Of a stretch of 64,000 nucleotides of DNA, positions 45,612 to 55,036 are shown piece by piece (the stretch's first letter is position 1; each line of letters begins with the position of its first letter). The notes under the pieces are model-generated. The model saw only the letters and a list, made by a program, of their open reading frames with translations. It had not been told where the DNA came from and searched no databases. A program made the position numbers and the translations under genes. Origin of the DNA: Tolypothrix sp. PCC 7910 (GTDB taxonomy: Bacteria > Cyanobacteriota > Cyanobacteriia > Cyanobacteriales > Nostocaceae); the NCBI RefSeq assembly GCF_011769525.1, contig NZ_CP050440.1, positions 7,007,501-7,071,500 on the forward strand, written 5' to 3'.

Positions 45612-45641
45612 ATAGCCTCAGACTATTAGTCTGAGGGCTAT
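45612..45641 (-). terminator. Intrinsic terminator after the small exported protein gene
   Basis: ATAGCC-TCAGACT, loop ATT, AGTCTGA-GGGCTAT form a 13-bp stem with one bulged G. On the minus strand it is followed by ATGTTTTGATTTT. It lies just past the stop of the gene at 45649-46008. Confidence 0.8.
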
Positions 45642-45648
45642 TCGTGGC

Positions 45649-46008
45649 TTACTTCTTGCCTGTTACTTTTTCCAAAAAGTTTTCGATATTATCTTCTACT
45701 GAGGTTGAACTAGTGGAATTTTCAGGACGTTTCATTTTGTCGATATCTGCATCACCCTGAACTTCGTTGAGTCCCTCATTTGATTTCTTTTGAACTTCTT
45801 TCAGTCCTGGGGGGTTAGATCTGCCTACTTCGTCAGTCTTGCGTTGAGTTTCCAAAAGTTGTGTAGTGGCTTCTTCTGGATTGCTTTGATAGCTATCAAT
45901 TGCAAAAGCAGGGAATGCATTAGACACAAAGAGCAGTGTGCAGGTAAAAGCGAGAACTAAAAAACGTACTGGACGTAAGATGGATGAAACCAAAGCAATA
46001 ATTTTCAT
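45649..46008 (-). CDS. Small exported stress-type protein, function unknown
   Basis: The 119 residues begin with a typical signal peptide (FLVLAFTCTLLFVSNAFPAFA, cleavage likely near residue 36). A hydrophilic, probably disordered mature part follows (SYQSNPEEATTQLLETQRKTDEVGRSNPPGLKEVQKKSNEG). It resembles small secreted proteins annotated as low-temperature-induced in cyanobacteria, which I infer from the lead and the SNPPGLKEVQ-type segment; this is not certain. It belongs to the stress-gene cluster and has its own terminator. A lumenal or periplasmic location is expected. Confidence 0.7.
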   Translation of the reverse strand: MKIIALVSSILRPVRFLVLAFTCTLLFVSNAFPAFAIDSYQSNPEEATTQLLETQRKTDEVGRSNPPGLKEVQKKSNEGLNEVQGDADIDKMKRPENSTSSTSVEDNIENFLEKVTGKK

Positions 46009-46466
46009 TTGTATTCCTCAATAACAGCGCCAAAAACGCATAACTTGTACTTCAACACAAAAGCATCTGCCTAAATCGGTTAATTGAAAACTCCCTTCTT
46101 TTAGGTGTGCTTCTATCTCGATTTTTGCTCATAAACCTAGCGAAGTAATTAACTTCTCTATAACTTGAATAACAAATTAATTTATAATAATTATTATTCA
46201 ACTGTTATATGATATTTGAAGTTGTAAACTCTTCATCTGAGGTTCGATAATTTATTTTTATCTTGATTTCTTAAAGCTCGCATCAATCTGGAGAATGAAA
46301 AGGATTTGGCGGATTTTAGCGATAAAATCACTCTCTGGGCAGAGCTAGCTAATTTATTCAATTGATTCACTTAATTAGTTGAGAAATTATTTAATCTCGG
46401 ATAATCATCAATTAATATTATTTAGATTCTAAGTATTAACATTCTAAATTATCAAATAAATAAATA

Positions 46467-46593
46467 CAGAACTTACGCAATAACTATGATTTTACGTCAT
46501 TACGAGTGGAGCGAAGTAATCGCCAAAAACTCTGGGATTGCTTCCCTACGCTACGTTTCGGTCGCAATGACAAAATGGGGCTTGCGTAAATCC
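46467..46593. mobile_element. MITE-like element with ACTTACGCAA ends
   Basis: The ends ACTTACGCAA (46471-46480) and TTGCGTAAAT (46582-46591) are inverted. Inside, GTCATTACGAGTGGAGCGAAG and the later CGGTCGCAATGAC form a second imperfect dyad. This CATTACGAG...AATGAC type of element is common in cyanobacterial genomes. Confidence 0.65.
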
Positions 46594-46758
46594 TAAACTA
46601 ATTGACGTTTGGTGTTTGATATTTGGGATTTGCTGTTACTACCATACTGTCCCATTACCCAGACTCTAGTATGGGAACATACAACTTCTAAATTTTTTCC
46701 GGAATGAATCAAAAGCATCTTGTATACACATACATACAGAACCTCTTATACAGAAACC

Positions 46759-46833
46759 GGGGCAATAAAGCTATAAAGCCCCATGTACAATTCTTCTCTC
46801 AAAGCCGCCCTATAGTTAGTTTAGGGCGGTTTT
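46759..46833 (+). ncRNA. Candidate small RNA or leader attenuator with two hairpins
   Basis: Hairpin 1 is GGGGC (46759-46763) with GCCCC (46778-46782). Hairpin 2 is CCGCCCTA (46805-46812) with TAGGGCGG (46822-46829), followed by TTTT, as in an intrinsic terminator. A TATACA lies at 46747-46752, about seven bases before hairpin 1. No gene upstream on the + strand needs a terminator, which suggests a short independent transcript. Weak evidence. Confidence 0.35.
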
Positions 46834-46965
46834 GATATATGTAGGGAGCTATGGTTAGATTTTCAGTTGTGCAAGCAAGCTGGGAGTTTAATTAATTATT
46901 CTTAGCTAAGTTGTTACGCGGTTAAGAAACGGAAACCTCATCTGTAAAACTGAATGAAGGTGACT

Positions 46966-47490
46966 ATGCGAAAAATACGGTTATTTATCGCCTCTAGCCT
47001 CGATGGATATATTGCGAGAACATCAGGCGAAGTAGATTGGCTATTTACAGATCAAGATTATGGTTACGCTAAGTTTTTTGACCAAATTGACACAGTACTT
47101 ATGGGTAGTAAAACCTATCACCAACTACTTGGATTTGGCGAATATCCATACAAAGGTAAGCAAGGTTTTGTTTTTTCCAATACTCTCCAAGGTCAAGTAG
47201 ACAATAACGTAGAATTTATCGGCGGTGATTTGAAGGATTTCATCAACAGGTTGCGTCAATTACCTGGGCGGGATATCTGGTTGGTTGGGGGAGGAGAGAT
47301 CATCCATTATTTTTTGAGCCACAGTCTGCTTGATCAATTGATTCTCTCCATCCACCCGATTATTTTGGGTGATGGAATTCCCCTAATCTGTAAAGATGCC
47401 AGTTTAGAAACATTACTGGTATTGAAAAATGTTGAAACCTATGAATCTGGCTTATTGCAATTAACTTATGATTTGAAACATCATAAGTAG
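46966..47490 (+). CDS. Dihydrofolate reductase/RibD C-terminal family protein
   Basis: The protein has the DHFR-like RibD_C fold: MRKIRLFIASSLDGYIARTSGEVDWL at the N-terminus, DTVLMGSKTYHQL, GFVFSNT and IWLVGGGEIIHYFL for NADPH contact, then LILSIHPIILGDGIPL. Such YwjB/YyaP-like proteins probably reduce a small pterin or other substrate, but the substrate is unknown; FolA activity should not be assumed. I choose the ATG at 46966 because GAAGG lies five bases upstream. The ATG at 46954 would add four residues. Confidence 0.86.
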   Translation: MRKIRLFIASSLDGYIARTSGEVDWLFTDQDYGYAKFFDQIDTVLMGSKTYHQLLGFGEYPYKGKQGFVFSNTLQGQVDNNVEFIGGDLKDFINRLRQLPGRDIWLVGGGEIIHYFLSHSLLDQLILSIHPIILGDGIPLICKDASLETLLVLKNVETYESGLLQLTYDLKHHK

Positions 47491-47748
47491 GTTGGCGAAA
47501 TTAAAGATAACTGGCTGAGGCTGTCATTTGTCATTTGTCATCGGTAAGGATTTTAAACCTATTTACGTTTATTAACATAGTTGGGTTTATTTTTACCAAC
47601 TTACTTACCTAATCTCTAGAAAGCTTTTTCTTGCCATTCACCATCATTAGGGTGTACAGATGTATGTCCCTACAGTCAAGTCATGTGTTGTATTCTTTTT
47701 TCAAATTGGTATGAGATTGAAGAATCTGGCGATTCCATAAGTCCCCGT
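47491..47748. other. Short gap with CATTTGT repeats
   Basis: The gap contains two CATTTGT units (near 47524) and, at about 47690, TTCTTTTTTCAAATTGGTAT, which recurs at 48851. Nothing gene-like. Confidence 0.4.
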
Positions 47749-48342
47749 TTATGGTGTTTTTGGACAATAAGCCAGGTATCTTGATTGTGCATAACCCATG
47801 AAAGGTGATGAAATCGGAACCCAACCATTTTCTCCTCGCGCAATGACAACATTTCCACCATTAGGGACAACTCCCACCCTAACTGAGTTATTAGAAGGTG
47901 CTGTTCGCACCACCAACCCACCATCAGCAGCTACCTTGCGACAAAAATTTAACTCAGGAGGTGTTGCAGCTTTTGAGGCTTGGCATGAACTCAGGAAATT
48001 AGTATGTAAGATGTAGCCATTTACAGGCGATGTAATTGGAACCCAGCCATTTTTGCCGCGATCGCTAATTGTCACATTTGTGCCATAGTCTAAAAGTGCA
48101 ACCACTTGACTATCTACTGTTGGCTTTTGCAAAACGTAAAGGCCATTCCTAGCCATGATCCGACGACAACTGCTTGTATATTGTGCGAGTAAATTTTCAC
48201 CTGGGTGATTTTGTAATCCTGTTGCTGGGGTAGAGGATTGCATACCCTGATGGTTAAATGTCTTCAAGGCGAGAGACGGAGTTATAAAAACCGTGGCAGT
48301 TAACAATAATGAAGTTATACCAATTGGTAATGGGTAATTCAT
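47749..48342 (-). CDS. Exported protein with two SH3b domains; start encoded by a repeat
   Basis: The 197-residue protein has a signal peptide (ITSLLLTATVFITPSLA, about 9-26) and two SH3b domains (about 58-118 and 130-193). These share the GWVPI(T/S)SPxxGY strand and paired cysteines (SSCRRIMARNGLYV, NFCRKVAADGGLVV; SSC and AYC at the domain ends). They are probably cell-wall-binding modules. The first seven residues (MNYPLPI) are the translation of ATTACCA-type heptamers around the ATG, so the start lies inside a tandem repeat. It resembles the SH3 protein at 3079-3621. Confidence 0.82.
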   Translation of the reverse strand: MNYPLPIGITSLLLTATVFITPSLALKTFNHQGMQSSTPATGLQNHPGENLLAQYTSSCRRIMARNGLYVLQKPTVDSQVVALLDYGTNVTISDRGKNGWVPITSPVNGYILHTNFLSSCQASKAATPPELNFCRKVAADGGLVVRTAPSNNSVRVGVVPNGGNVVIARGENGWVPISSPFMGYAQSRYLAYCPKTP

Positions 48343-48873
48343 AATTCCTCATTAAGACAGTTGAGTTTAATCTAGGTTGCCAGTGGGAATCTTTTACTAA
48401 ATTAAAAACTTTGATTTATCAGTTAATACCGTTCAGTTAGTGGCGAAAACCTGAAAATGCGTAGGTTGGTTTGAGGAACGAAACCTAACATTTCTGGCGC
48501 AACATTTCCGGGTGCTTGTTGGATCTCGCAAAGCTTCAACCCAACCTACAATTTATCTCTCCTTAACTTAACCGTATTGATTTATTAGTTGCTTATTGAA
48601 CTGCTTGCAAAAAATTTAACCAAAGTTTTATCAAAATACATCTTATTTAGGAAAGATAAACTATTCATCCAAATGGCGTAAGTTTTAAAACTTTAAAGCG
48701 ATCGCATTGAGCCAAGAGTACTCAAAAAAATTATTATTCTGTTTTTTTATTGAGTAACTAGTTTTTTGGTTTTGTTATCAAGTAATTTTCTTAACTGAAC
48801 TGTATTTTATTCTAGAGGGAAAGGCACTGTTACCCTACAATCTGTCGCATTCTTTTTTCAAATTGGTATTACT
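48343..48873. other. Gap with a GTAGGTTGG inverted repeat (48461-48549)
   Basis: GTAGGTTGGTTTGA (48461-48474) and TTCAACCCAACCTAC (48535-48549) are inverted ends of an 89-base element of a type dispersed in cyanobacteria. CTTAACTGAACTGTATT near 48789 matches the end of the repeat at 2875/18324. No gene. Confidence 0.6.
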
Positions 48874-50112
48874 TTATAAATCATCTCTTAAACCTGCGAT
48901 CGCACTACTATAAAGATTCAAAAAGCGAGATTCTTCTAAGGGTGCATCGTTGTTCCAGGTAGCCGCAACACAATATTGCTTGCCGTTCTTCGCTTTTAAC
49001 CAAGTTGTCAGATTTAAAACCCCTGATTCCGATCCACCTTTAAATGCAACTCTTTCCCAATCTTCGGCTTTGGCAACTCCTGGATTGATACTCATTAAAG
49101 GTAAATCGGTAACTTGTGTCATCAATTCACACAGTTCTTTAGCTGTAAAAAACCACTCAACATCAAGGATAGGTTGGTTCCCCGCAAATTCCCTTACATC
49201 AGGTAAAGGTTGTGACACTAGTGATTTTAAGATTGCTCTTTTCTGGGATTCATTACTACTACGATAGCGTTTTAATAAGTCTTGATTTTTAGCACTTTTA
49301 AGTAAAAATAATTCACGAGTAGTCAAAAAAGGACGGTTGCGGGGTGTGAGAGATTCAATAGCCTGTCGTCCCACAATGTTAATTAAGCTATCTGTGGCGG
49401 TATTATCACTTTGAGAAATCATCAACGCCGCTAAAGTCTGCAAAGTTAAAAGTGAGCGATCAGGCCAGGTTTGCAAAATCCCTGATGGTAAACTCTTCCA
49501 AGCTGGTTGTAACTCGACAACATCCTGCCACGATCGCTTACCTGTGGCAATTTGAGATTTGAGTGTTTGCAGTACTGCTAATTTAAAAGCAGAACCAACT
49601 GCTAGCAGTGTGGTAGTATTTAAAGCTGCTCGTTCTGATTTACCTTCGAGAACTAGAAAGCTGACTTTTCCCGGGAAAGTTTTAAATTGAGCGATCGCCT
49701 CTTCTAAACTCTTAGCCTGAGCAACAGGTGGTTGAAAAAAGAGTGTGGCAATTTTACCATTGGCATCTAAAGCAATTTGTGCAGGTACGTAACCACGCGC
49801 AAACACAACTTTGTAATTTTTGCCTTCCTCTTCCACTCTTTGATAATTGCCTAGTCCTTGTTTCAAGCTGGCAATAATTTTTTGAATTTGAGCTATTGGT
49901 ACTTGAGCCACAAACTCAGAAGTAAACCATTGAGTTTTTATAGGTTCAGTAGTTAATAGCCTTTCCAAAGCAGCTTTTGGCATAATCGACTGTTTAGGTA
50001 ACTGCGCTTGCACAACTGATGATAAGTTTTGCTGATTTGTTTTCGCTAACGCCTGATTTGGTAACAGCAAACTTGTTGTTAATAATAAAGTTTCTAACCA
50101 CATATTTATCAA
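48874..50112 (-). CDS. Class A beta-lactamase-fold serine hydrolase with an N-terminal extra domain
   Basis: A signal peptide (about 1-23) is followed by an extra domain (45-135) resembling the DUF3887-type domain found in some penicillin-interacting proteins. A class A beta-lactamase-like domain follows, with the nucleophile motif S174-A-F-K177, S235-D-N237 (SQSDNTATD) and K-G-G (VAFKGGSESG). All three active-site motifs are intact. It could be a beta-lactamase, a D,D-peptidase or an esterase-like enzyme of cell-wall metabolism; the glutamate of the omega loop is not clearly placed, so true beta-lactamase activity is uncertain. It is flanked by large gaps. Confidence 0.82.
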   Translation of the reverse strand: MINMWLETLLLTTSLLLPNQALAKTNQQNLSSVVQAQLPKQSIMPKAALERLLTTEPIKTQWFTSEFVAQVPIAQIQKIIASLKQGLGNYQRVEEEGKNYKVVFARGYVPAQIALDANGKIATLFFQPPVAQAKSLEEAIAQFKTFPGKVSFLVLEGKSERAALNTTTLLAVGSAFKLAVLQTLKSQIATGKRSWQDVVELQPAWKSLPSGILQTWPDRSLLTLQTLAALMISQSDNTATDSLINIVGRQAIESLTPRNRPFLTTRELFLLKSAKNQDLLKRYRSSNESQKRAILKSLVSQPLPDVREFAGNQPILDVEWFFTAKELCELMTQVTDLPLMSINPGVAKAEDWERVAFKGGSESGVLNLTTWLKAKNGKQYCVAATWNNDAPLEESRFLNLYSSAIAGLRDDL

Positions 50113-50681
50113 TTTATAAATATTTATATATAAATATTGAGTTATTAATTTATCTGTTGTAAAAGTTTTCTTTTTATTTTCCTGTACCTAAGAGCAATGG
50201 CAAGGTAGTTGCTATCAGATGAGGAGATATTGGCGTAGTTATTGTGAGGTAACGGCTTTTGCTACCAACTATCTGACTAATAGACAAATTGATGAAAACT
50301 GATGATGGTGATTATTGTTAGCACAGCCACCTCTTTTGTTTACAGTGAGATATTCTTAACTTTACTACATCTATATGCATTTACTCCGTAATTGTACTAT
50401 TACTATTCGTCAGTTCCATAATTAAAACTAAAACTGATGAGAGCTAACATCTTTTAGCATTCTCAATCATCAAAGAGTTGGCAGTACCAGATTTATCAAA
50501 AGAAGCATCTCCTACCTCAATACTTGTTGGTTAAGGGAGAAAAGGCCAAGGGGAAGTCAAGAAAATACTTTCAAACCTTGCTCTGTAAGCCTTTCTCTAA
50601 ACCAAATTATCAGTTCAAAATGCTACCCCTTGTAGTATTGGCTTCTACTCTATTCTTGATGTTCCAGAGGACGATTAATTA
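50113..50681. other. Gene-free leader of the CHASE hybrid kinase
   Basis: 569 bases with no gene or recognised repeat. Mixed composition, with pyrimidine-rich tracts. The promoter of the + strand kinase and that of the minus-strand hydrolase gene must both lie here. Confidence 0.4.
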
Positions 50682-53600
50682 ATGAGGCAGCAAGGTTATC
50701 ATTGGTTAAAATCAGCGAAAATTTACAGCAAACAAGTTCTGCTGTCATTGTTAGTTGGTATTGTGGTCTCAGTTGCGGTTCTCATACTCTGGCAAAAATT
50801 ATTAACTCAAGAAAAGACCAATGTCGAGCAACTGATTCAACAGCAGGCGATCACAATCCAAACTGAAGTGACTAACCAGCTACAAAGTCGCATTCAAGCA
50901 TTGCATCGCATGAGAAAGCGCTGGGAAATAGATGGCGGAACTCCGCAATATGGATGGGGAATCGATGCAGCCAGCTATGTGGAAGATTTTATAGGGTATC
51001 AAGCGATCGCATGGGTTGACTCATCATTTCAGGTACAGAGAATTGTGCCATTGGCTGGTAATGAAGCTTTACAAAATCTTGATCTCAGCCAGCAACCCCA
51101 ACAACTAACTGCACTGAAAACTGCTCGCGATCGCCGTCAAACTATTTTAACTAACACTGTCAATCTTGCCTCAGGTAAGAAGGGATTTTTTATATACATA
51201 CCTGTATTTCAAGCAGATAAGTTTGATGGCTTACTTGTGGGAGTTGTTCAAATTCAACCTTTTTTAGAATCAATTGTAAATTTGCCATCAGGTTACAAAC
51301 TGAGGGTATTTGATGGTAAGGAGTTGATTTACAGCCACGATTTACAAATACCAGAGCTATTCTCTCGGCAAACAGAACAGCAGGTAGAATTTGATGGATT
51401 GAACTGGCGAATCAAGGTTGATCCTACTTCTGACTTATTAACCAACTTGCATTCGCCAATCCCAGAAATTCTTTTGTTTGCTGGCTTATGGCTAGCTGGC
51501 TCAATGAGCTTATTAGTTTATTTTGCTCAAGTTGCTATGTTGAGCAATCGCCAGATTGCAATCATCAATCAGGAACTAGCGCTGAAAATTCTGGAGCAAA
51601 ATCAAGCAAAAGCAATTCTCAAAGAAAAAGAAGAACGTTGGCAATTAGCGTTGCAAGGAAATAATGATGGTATTTGGGACTGGAACCTGAAAACCAATGA
51701 AGTCTTTTTCTCTTTGCGCTGGAAAGAAATGTTGGGGTATCAAGACCATGAAATTTCTCATAATCTGGATGAATGGTCAAAACGAGTTCATACCGAAGAT
51801 TTGGAATGGGTGATGCAGGTTGTCCAAGACCATTTTGCGAAGAAAACTCCTTTTTACATTAGCGAATATCGGATGCTGTGTAAGGACGGGAGTTATAAAT
51901 GGATTCTGGATCGGGGAAAAGCGCTTTGGGATGAAGCAGGAAACTTGCTGCGGATGGTGGGATCTCACACCGACATTAGCGATCGCAAACAAATCGAAGC
52001 CGCCTTAAAAGAAAGCGAAGGGCGATTTCGCATTATGGCAGATAGTGCGCCTGTGTTGTTATGGGTAGCTGATGCTGAGGGAAGTTGGAACTTTTTTAAC
52101 CAAACTTGGCTAAATTTTACTGGACGCACTTTGGAAGAGGAACTCGAGGATGGGTGGGTAAAGGGAGTACATCCTGATGACTTAAAAAAGACCCTCAATA
52201 CCTATTGGACTGCATTTAATGCTCGCCAACCCTTGAAGATGGAGTACCGTTTGCGTCGTGCTGACGGTGAGTACCGTTGGATTTTAGACACAGGTATACC
52301 CAGGTTCCATGCTGATGGTAGCTTTGCTGGATATATCGGTTCTTGTGTAGATATTAGCGATGTTTACAACGAATTACGCTTACGCAAACTTGCAGAAGAA
52401 GCTCTGCAAGAACAATTACAACACACCCTGCTGCTGGAAAAAATCACCCAGGAAATTCGCCATAGTCTAGATAGCCAAGAAATATTTGAAACAGCTGCTA
52501 CTCAGATTGGCAAAGTATTTGTTGTTGATCGTTGTTTGATTCACTCTTACATTAGTGAGCCTGTACCACAAATTCCCGTAGTAGCAGAGTATGTTGTGGC
52601 TGATTACACATCAATGCTAACAACGGAGATTCCCATTGATGATAATCCTTATATTCAGCAAATCATTGCTCAGGATCGAGCGATCGCTTCTCCTAATGTC
52701 TACAAAGATCCGTTAATTCAAGCCTCTAACCTCAACTACGAAGCAACAGGCTTAAAATCCCTGCTTTCTGTCCGCACTTCCTATCAAGGACAACCGAACG
52801 GTGGTATTAGCTTATACCAATACAGCCATATTCGCCAGTGGACTAAAGAAGAGATTGAATTATTTGAAGCTGTTGCAGCACAACTAGGTATTGCTTTAGC
52901 ACAGGCTCACCTTTTAGAACAAGAAACCCGCCAGCGAGAAGAATTGACGTTAAAAAACTTTGCCCTAGAGCAAGCAAAACGACAAGCAGAAGCCGCGAAC
53001 CGTTCCAAGAGCGAGTTTTTAGCGATGATGAGTCACGAAATTCGCACGCCAATGAATGCCGTGATTGGCTTGACAGGCTTGCTGCTAGATATGACAATTA
53101 CTCCCCAGCAACGAGAATTTTTAGAAATTATTCGCAGCAGCAGTGATACTTTACTTGCCATTATCAATGATATTTTGGATTTCTCGAAGATTGAATCTGG
53201 AAACTTGGACTTGGAGAGACATCCTTTCAATTTAGATAAATGTATCGAAGAAGCTTTAGATTTACTCGCGCCTCAAGCTAATGCTAAAGGAATCAATTTA
53301 GCTTATTTGATGGAAAGGCGCACCCCAAACACAATTATGGGGGATATTATTAGAGTCAGACAAACTTTAATCAATCTGTTGGGTAATGCAGTCAAATTTA
53401 CAGAAACAGGGGAAGTTGTAGTTTATGTCACAGCCCAACAGTTAATCAGTCCCCAAGAATACCAAATTCAATTTGCCGTTAAAGATACAGGCATTGGCAT
53501 TCCCCAAGATAGAATGGAGAGACTGTTTAAGCCTTTTAGCCAAGTTGATGCATCTATGACTCGCCAATATGGGGGTACCGGATTAGGTTTAGCTATCAGC

Positions 53601-54986
53601 AAGCGCTTAAGTGAATTTATGGGCGGTACCATGTGGGTAGAAAGCGACGTGGGAGTCGGCTCGACATTTTATTTCACCATAGTGGCGCAAGCAGTTTCCA
53701 GTCCTGAAAAATTTGAAATTGATATTTTACAGCCAAATTTATCAGGCAAAAAACTGTTAATAGTTGATGACAACGCCACCAATCGCCAAATTATCACCCT
53801 ACAAGCCTCAAGTTGGGGTATGGAGGTACGTGCAGCCACTTCAGGCTGGCAAGCTTTGGAATATATCACCTCTGGGGAAAAATTTGATTTAGCTATTTTG
53901 GATATACAGCTGCCACAAATGAATGCTTTAACTCTGGCAGCAAAAATTCACTCTTTACCAAGCTGTCAAGATTTACCCTTAGTATTGCTCAGTTCTGTGG
54001 GAGAATTAGCAAACCCAGAACAGACAACCACATCAAATTTTATCGGTATTCTGAATAAACCAATTAAGCGATCGCATCTTTTAGATCTCTGCATTCGCAT
54101 CTTCGCTGGACAAAAAGCTTGTGTCTTACCTGTGCAATCGTCGCTACCGCCAGTATTTGATTCTAAATTGAGCCAACAACTACCCTTAAGTATTTTGTTA
54201 GTCGAAGATATTACTTTTAACCAAAAGGTAGCTGTAAAAATGTTAGAGCGCTTGGGTTATCAGGCTGATGTCGTCAATAATGGACTAGAAGCACTCTCAG
54301 CTTTGCGCCGACAATCTTACGATCTAGTCTTTATGGATGTACAAATGCCAGAAATGGATGGACTAGAAACAACACGCCAGATTCGTCAAGAATGCGTCGA
54401 GCAAAGCCAACCTTGGATTATTGCCATGACAGCCCATGCTATGCAAGGCGACAAAGAAGAGTGTATCAGCGCCGGAATGAATGACTACATTACTAAACCT
54501 ATCCGATCTGAAGCTCTTGTCCAGGCTTTTAACAATTATAAAGCTTTGCATTCATCGAATAATAACCAAGATATTGAGCATTCAGAATTAAAGACCTTTT
54601 CTCAACTAGAAATTAATTCTCAGATAAGTTTGCCACCTGCTATTGATGCTGCAACTTTTCAATCTTTAAAAGATTTAGCAATTGATGAAACTGACCTTTT
54701 AGCAGAGATAATTGAATGTTATTTGGATGACACACCAAAAAAACTACTAGCAATTTCTCAAGCCGTTGAACAAAAAGATGCTGTAGGAATTTGCCAAATT
54801 ACTCATTCTTTAATCTCATCGAGCCTGACAATTGGTGCTGTGGTTTTCGCTCAATTATGCAGAAAAATAGAAACAATAGGGAGGGCTGGTAGTACAGATA
54901 ATGCCGCTCAATTAGTTGAGCAACTTCAAATAGAGCATCAAAGGGTAAGAGATGTTTTGCAATTAGAAATAATAGGTAATAGGTAA
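50682..54986 (+). CDS. Membrane hybrid histidine kinase: CHASE - PAS - PAS - GAF - HK - REC - REC - Hpt
   Basis: Two membrane helices ([18 protein letters not shown], about 18-36; [19 protein letters not shown], about 264-284) bracket an extracytoplasmic CHASE-type sensor domain. Then come PAS/PAC domains (about 320-440 and 450-570), GAF (about 590-745), HisKA with H785 ([15 protein letters not shown]), HATPase ([24 protein letters not shown]), receiver 1 (D1074), receiver 2 (D1219, [11 protein letters not shown]) and Hpt with H1375 ([14 protein letters not shown]). The Hpt motif lacks the usual Lys-Gly after HSL. Start context is weak. The last codons (GNR) and stop fall in a heptamer repeat. 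The ligand is unknown. Confidence 0.9.
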   Translation: MRQQGYHWLKSAKIYSKQVLLSLLVGIVVSVAVLILWQKLLTQEKTNVEQLIQQQAITIQTEVTNQLQSRIQALHRMRKRWEIDGGTPQYGWGIDAASYVEDFIGYQAIAWVDSSFQVQRIVPLAGNEALQNLDLSQQPQQLTALKTARDRRQTILTNTVNLASGKKGFFIYIPVFQADKFDGLLVGVVQIQPFLESIVNLPSGYKLRVFDGKELIYSHDLQIPELFSRQTEQQVEFDGLNWRIKVDPTSDLLTNLHSPIPEILLFAGLWLAGSMSLLVYFAQVAMLSNRQIAIINQELALKILEQNQAKAILKEKEERWQLALQGNNDGIWDWNLKTNEVFFSLRWKEMLGYQDHEISHNLDEWSKRVHTEDLEWVMQVVQDHFAKKTPFYISEYRMLCKDGSYKWILDRGKALWDEAGNLLRMVGSHTDISDRKQIEAALKESEGRFRIMADSAPVLLWVADAEGSWNFFNQTWLNFTGRTLEEELEDGWVKGVHPDDLKKTLNTYWTAFNARQPLKMEYRLRRADGEYRWILDTGIPRFHADGSFAGYIGSCVDISDVYNELRLRKLAEEALQEQLQHTLLLEKITQEIRHSLDSQEIFETAATQIGKVFVVDRCLIHSYISEPVPQIPVVAEYVVADYTSMLTTEIPIDDNPYIQQIIAQDRAIASPNVYKDPLIQASNLNYEATGLKSLLSVRTSYQGQPNGGISLYQYSHIRQWTKEEIELFEAVAAQLGIALAQAHLLEQETRQREELTLKNFALEQAKRQAEAANRSKSEFLAMMSHEIRTPMNAVIGLTGLLLDMTITPQQREFLEIIRSSSDTLLAIINDILDFSKIESGNLDLERHPFNLDKCIEEALDLLAPQANAKGINLAYLMERRTPNTIMGDIIRVRQTLINLLGNAVKFTETGEVVVYVTAQQLISPQEYQIQFAVKDTGIGIPQDRMERLFKPFSQVDASMTRQYGGTGLGLAISKRLSEFMGGTMWVESDVGVGSTFYFTIVAQAVSSPEKFEIDILQPNLSGKKLLIVDDNATNRQIITLQASSWGMEVRAATSGWQALEYITSGEKFDLAILDIQLPQMNALTLAAKIHSLPSCQDLPLVLLSSVGELANPEQTTTSNFIGILNKPIKRSHLLDLCIRIFAGQKACVLPVQSSLPPVFDSKLSQQLPLSILLVEDITFNQKVAVKMLERLGYQADVVNNGLEALSALRRQSYDLVFMDVQMPEMDGLETTRQIRQECVEQSQPWIIAMTAHAMQGDKEECISAGMNDYITKPIRSEALVQAFNNYKALHSSNNNQDIEHSELKTFSQLEINSQISLPPAIDAATFQSLKDLAIDETDLLAEIIECYLDDTPKKLLAISQAVEQKDAVGICQITHSLISSSLTIGAVVFAQLCRKIETIGRAGSTDNAAQLVEQLQIEHQRVRDVLQLEIIGNR

Positions 54987-55028
54987 TGGGTAATTGGTAA
55001 TGGGTAATTGGTAATTGATAATTGGTGT
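54972..55028. repeat. GGTAATT heptamer array at the kinase stop
   Basis: Units of TAATGGG/TAATTGG follow each other from inside the kinase stop codon to just before the IS left end. Confidence 0.8.
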
Positions 55029-55036
55029 TTCTTACT

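Larger units (their letters stand above)
46009..46965. other. Long gap: MITE-like element and paired hairpins
   Basis: No protein gene is seen in this 957-base AT-rich gap. It contains an inverted-repeat element (46467-46593) and two stable hairpins, the second with a T-tract (46759-46833), listed separately. The final 130 bases form the leader of the DHFR-like gene. Confidence 0.6.
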
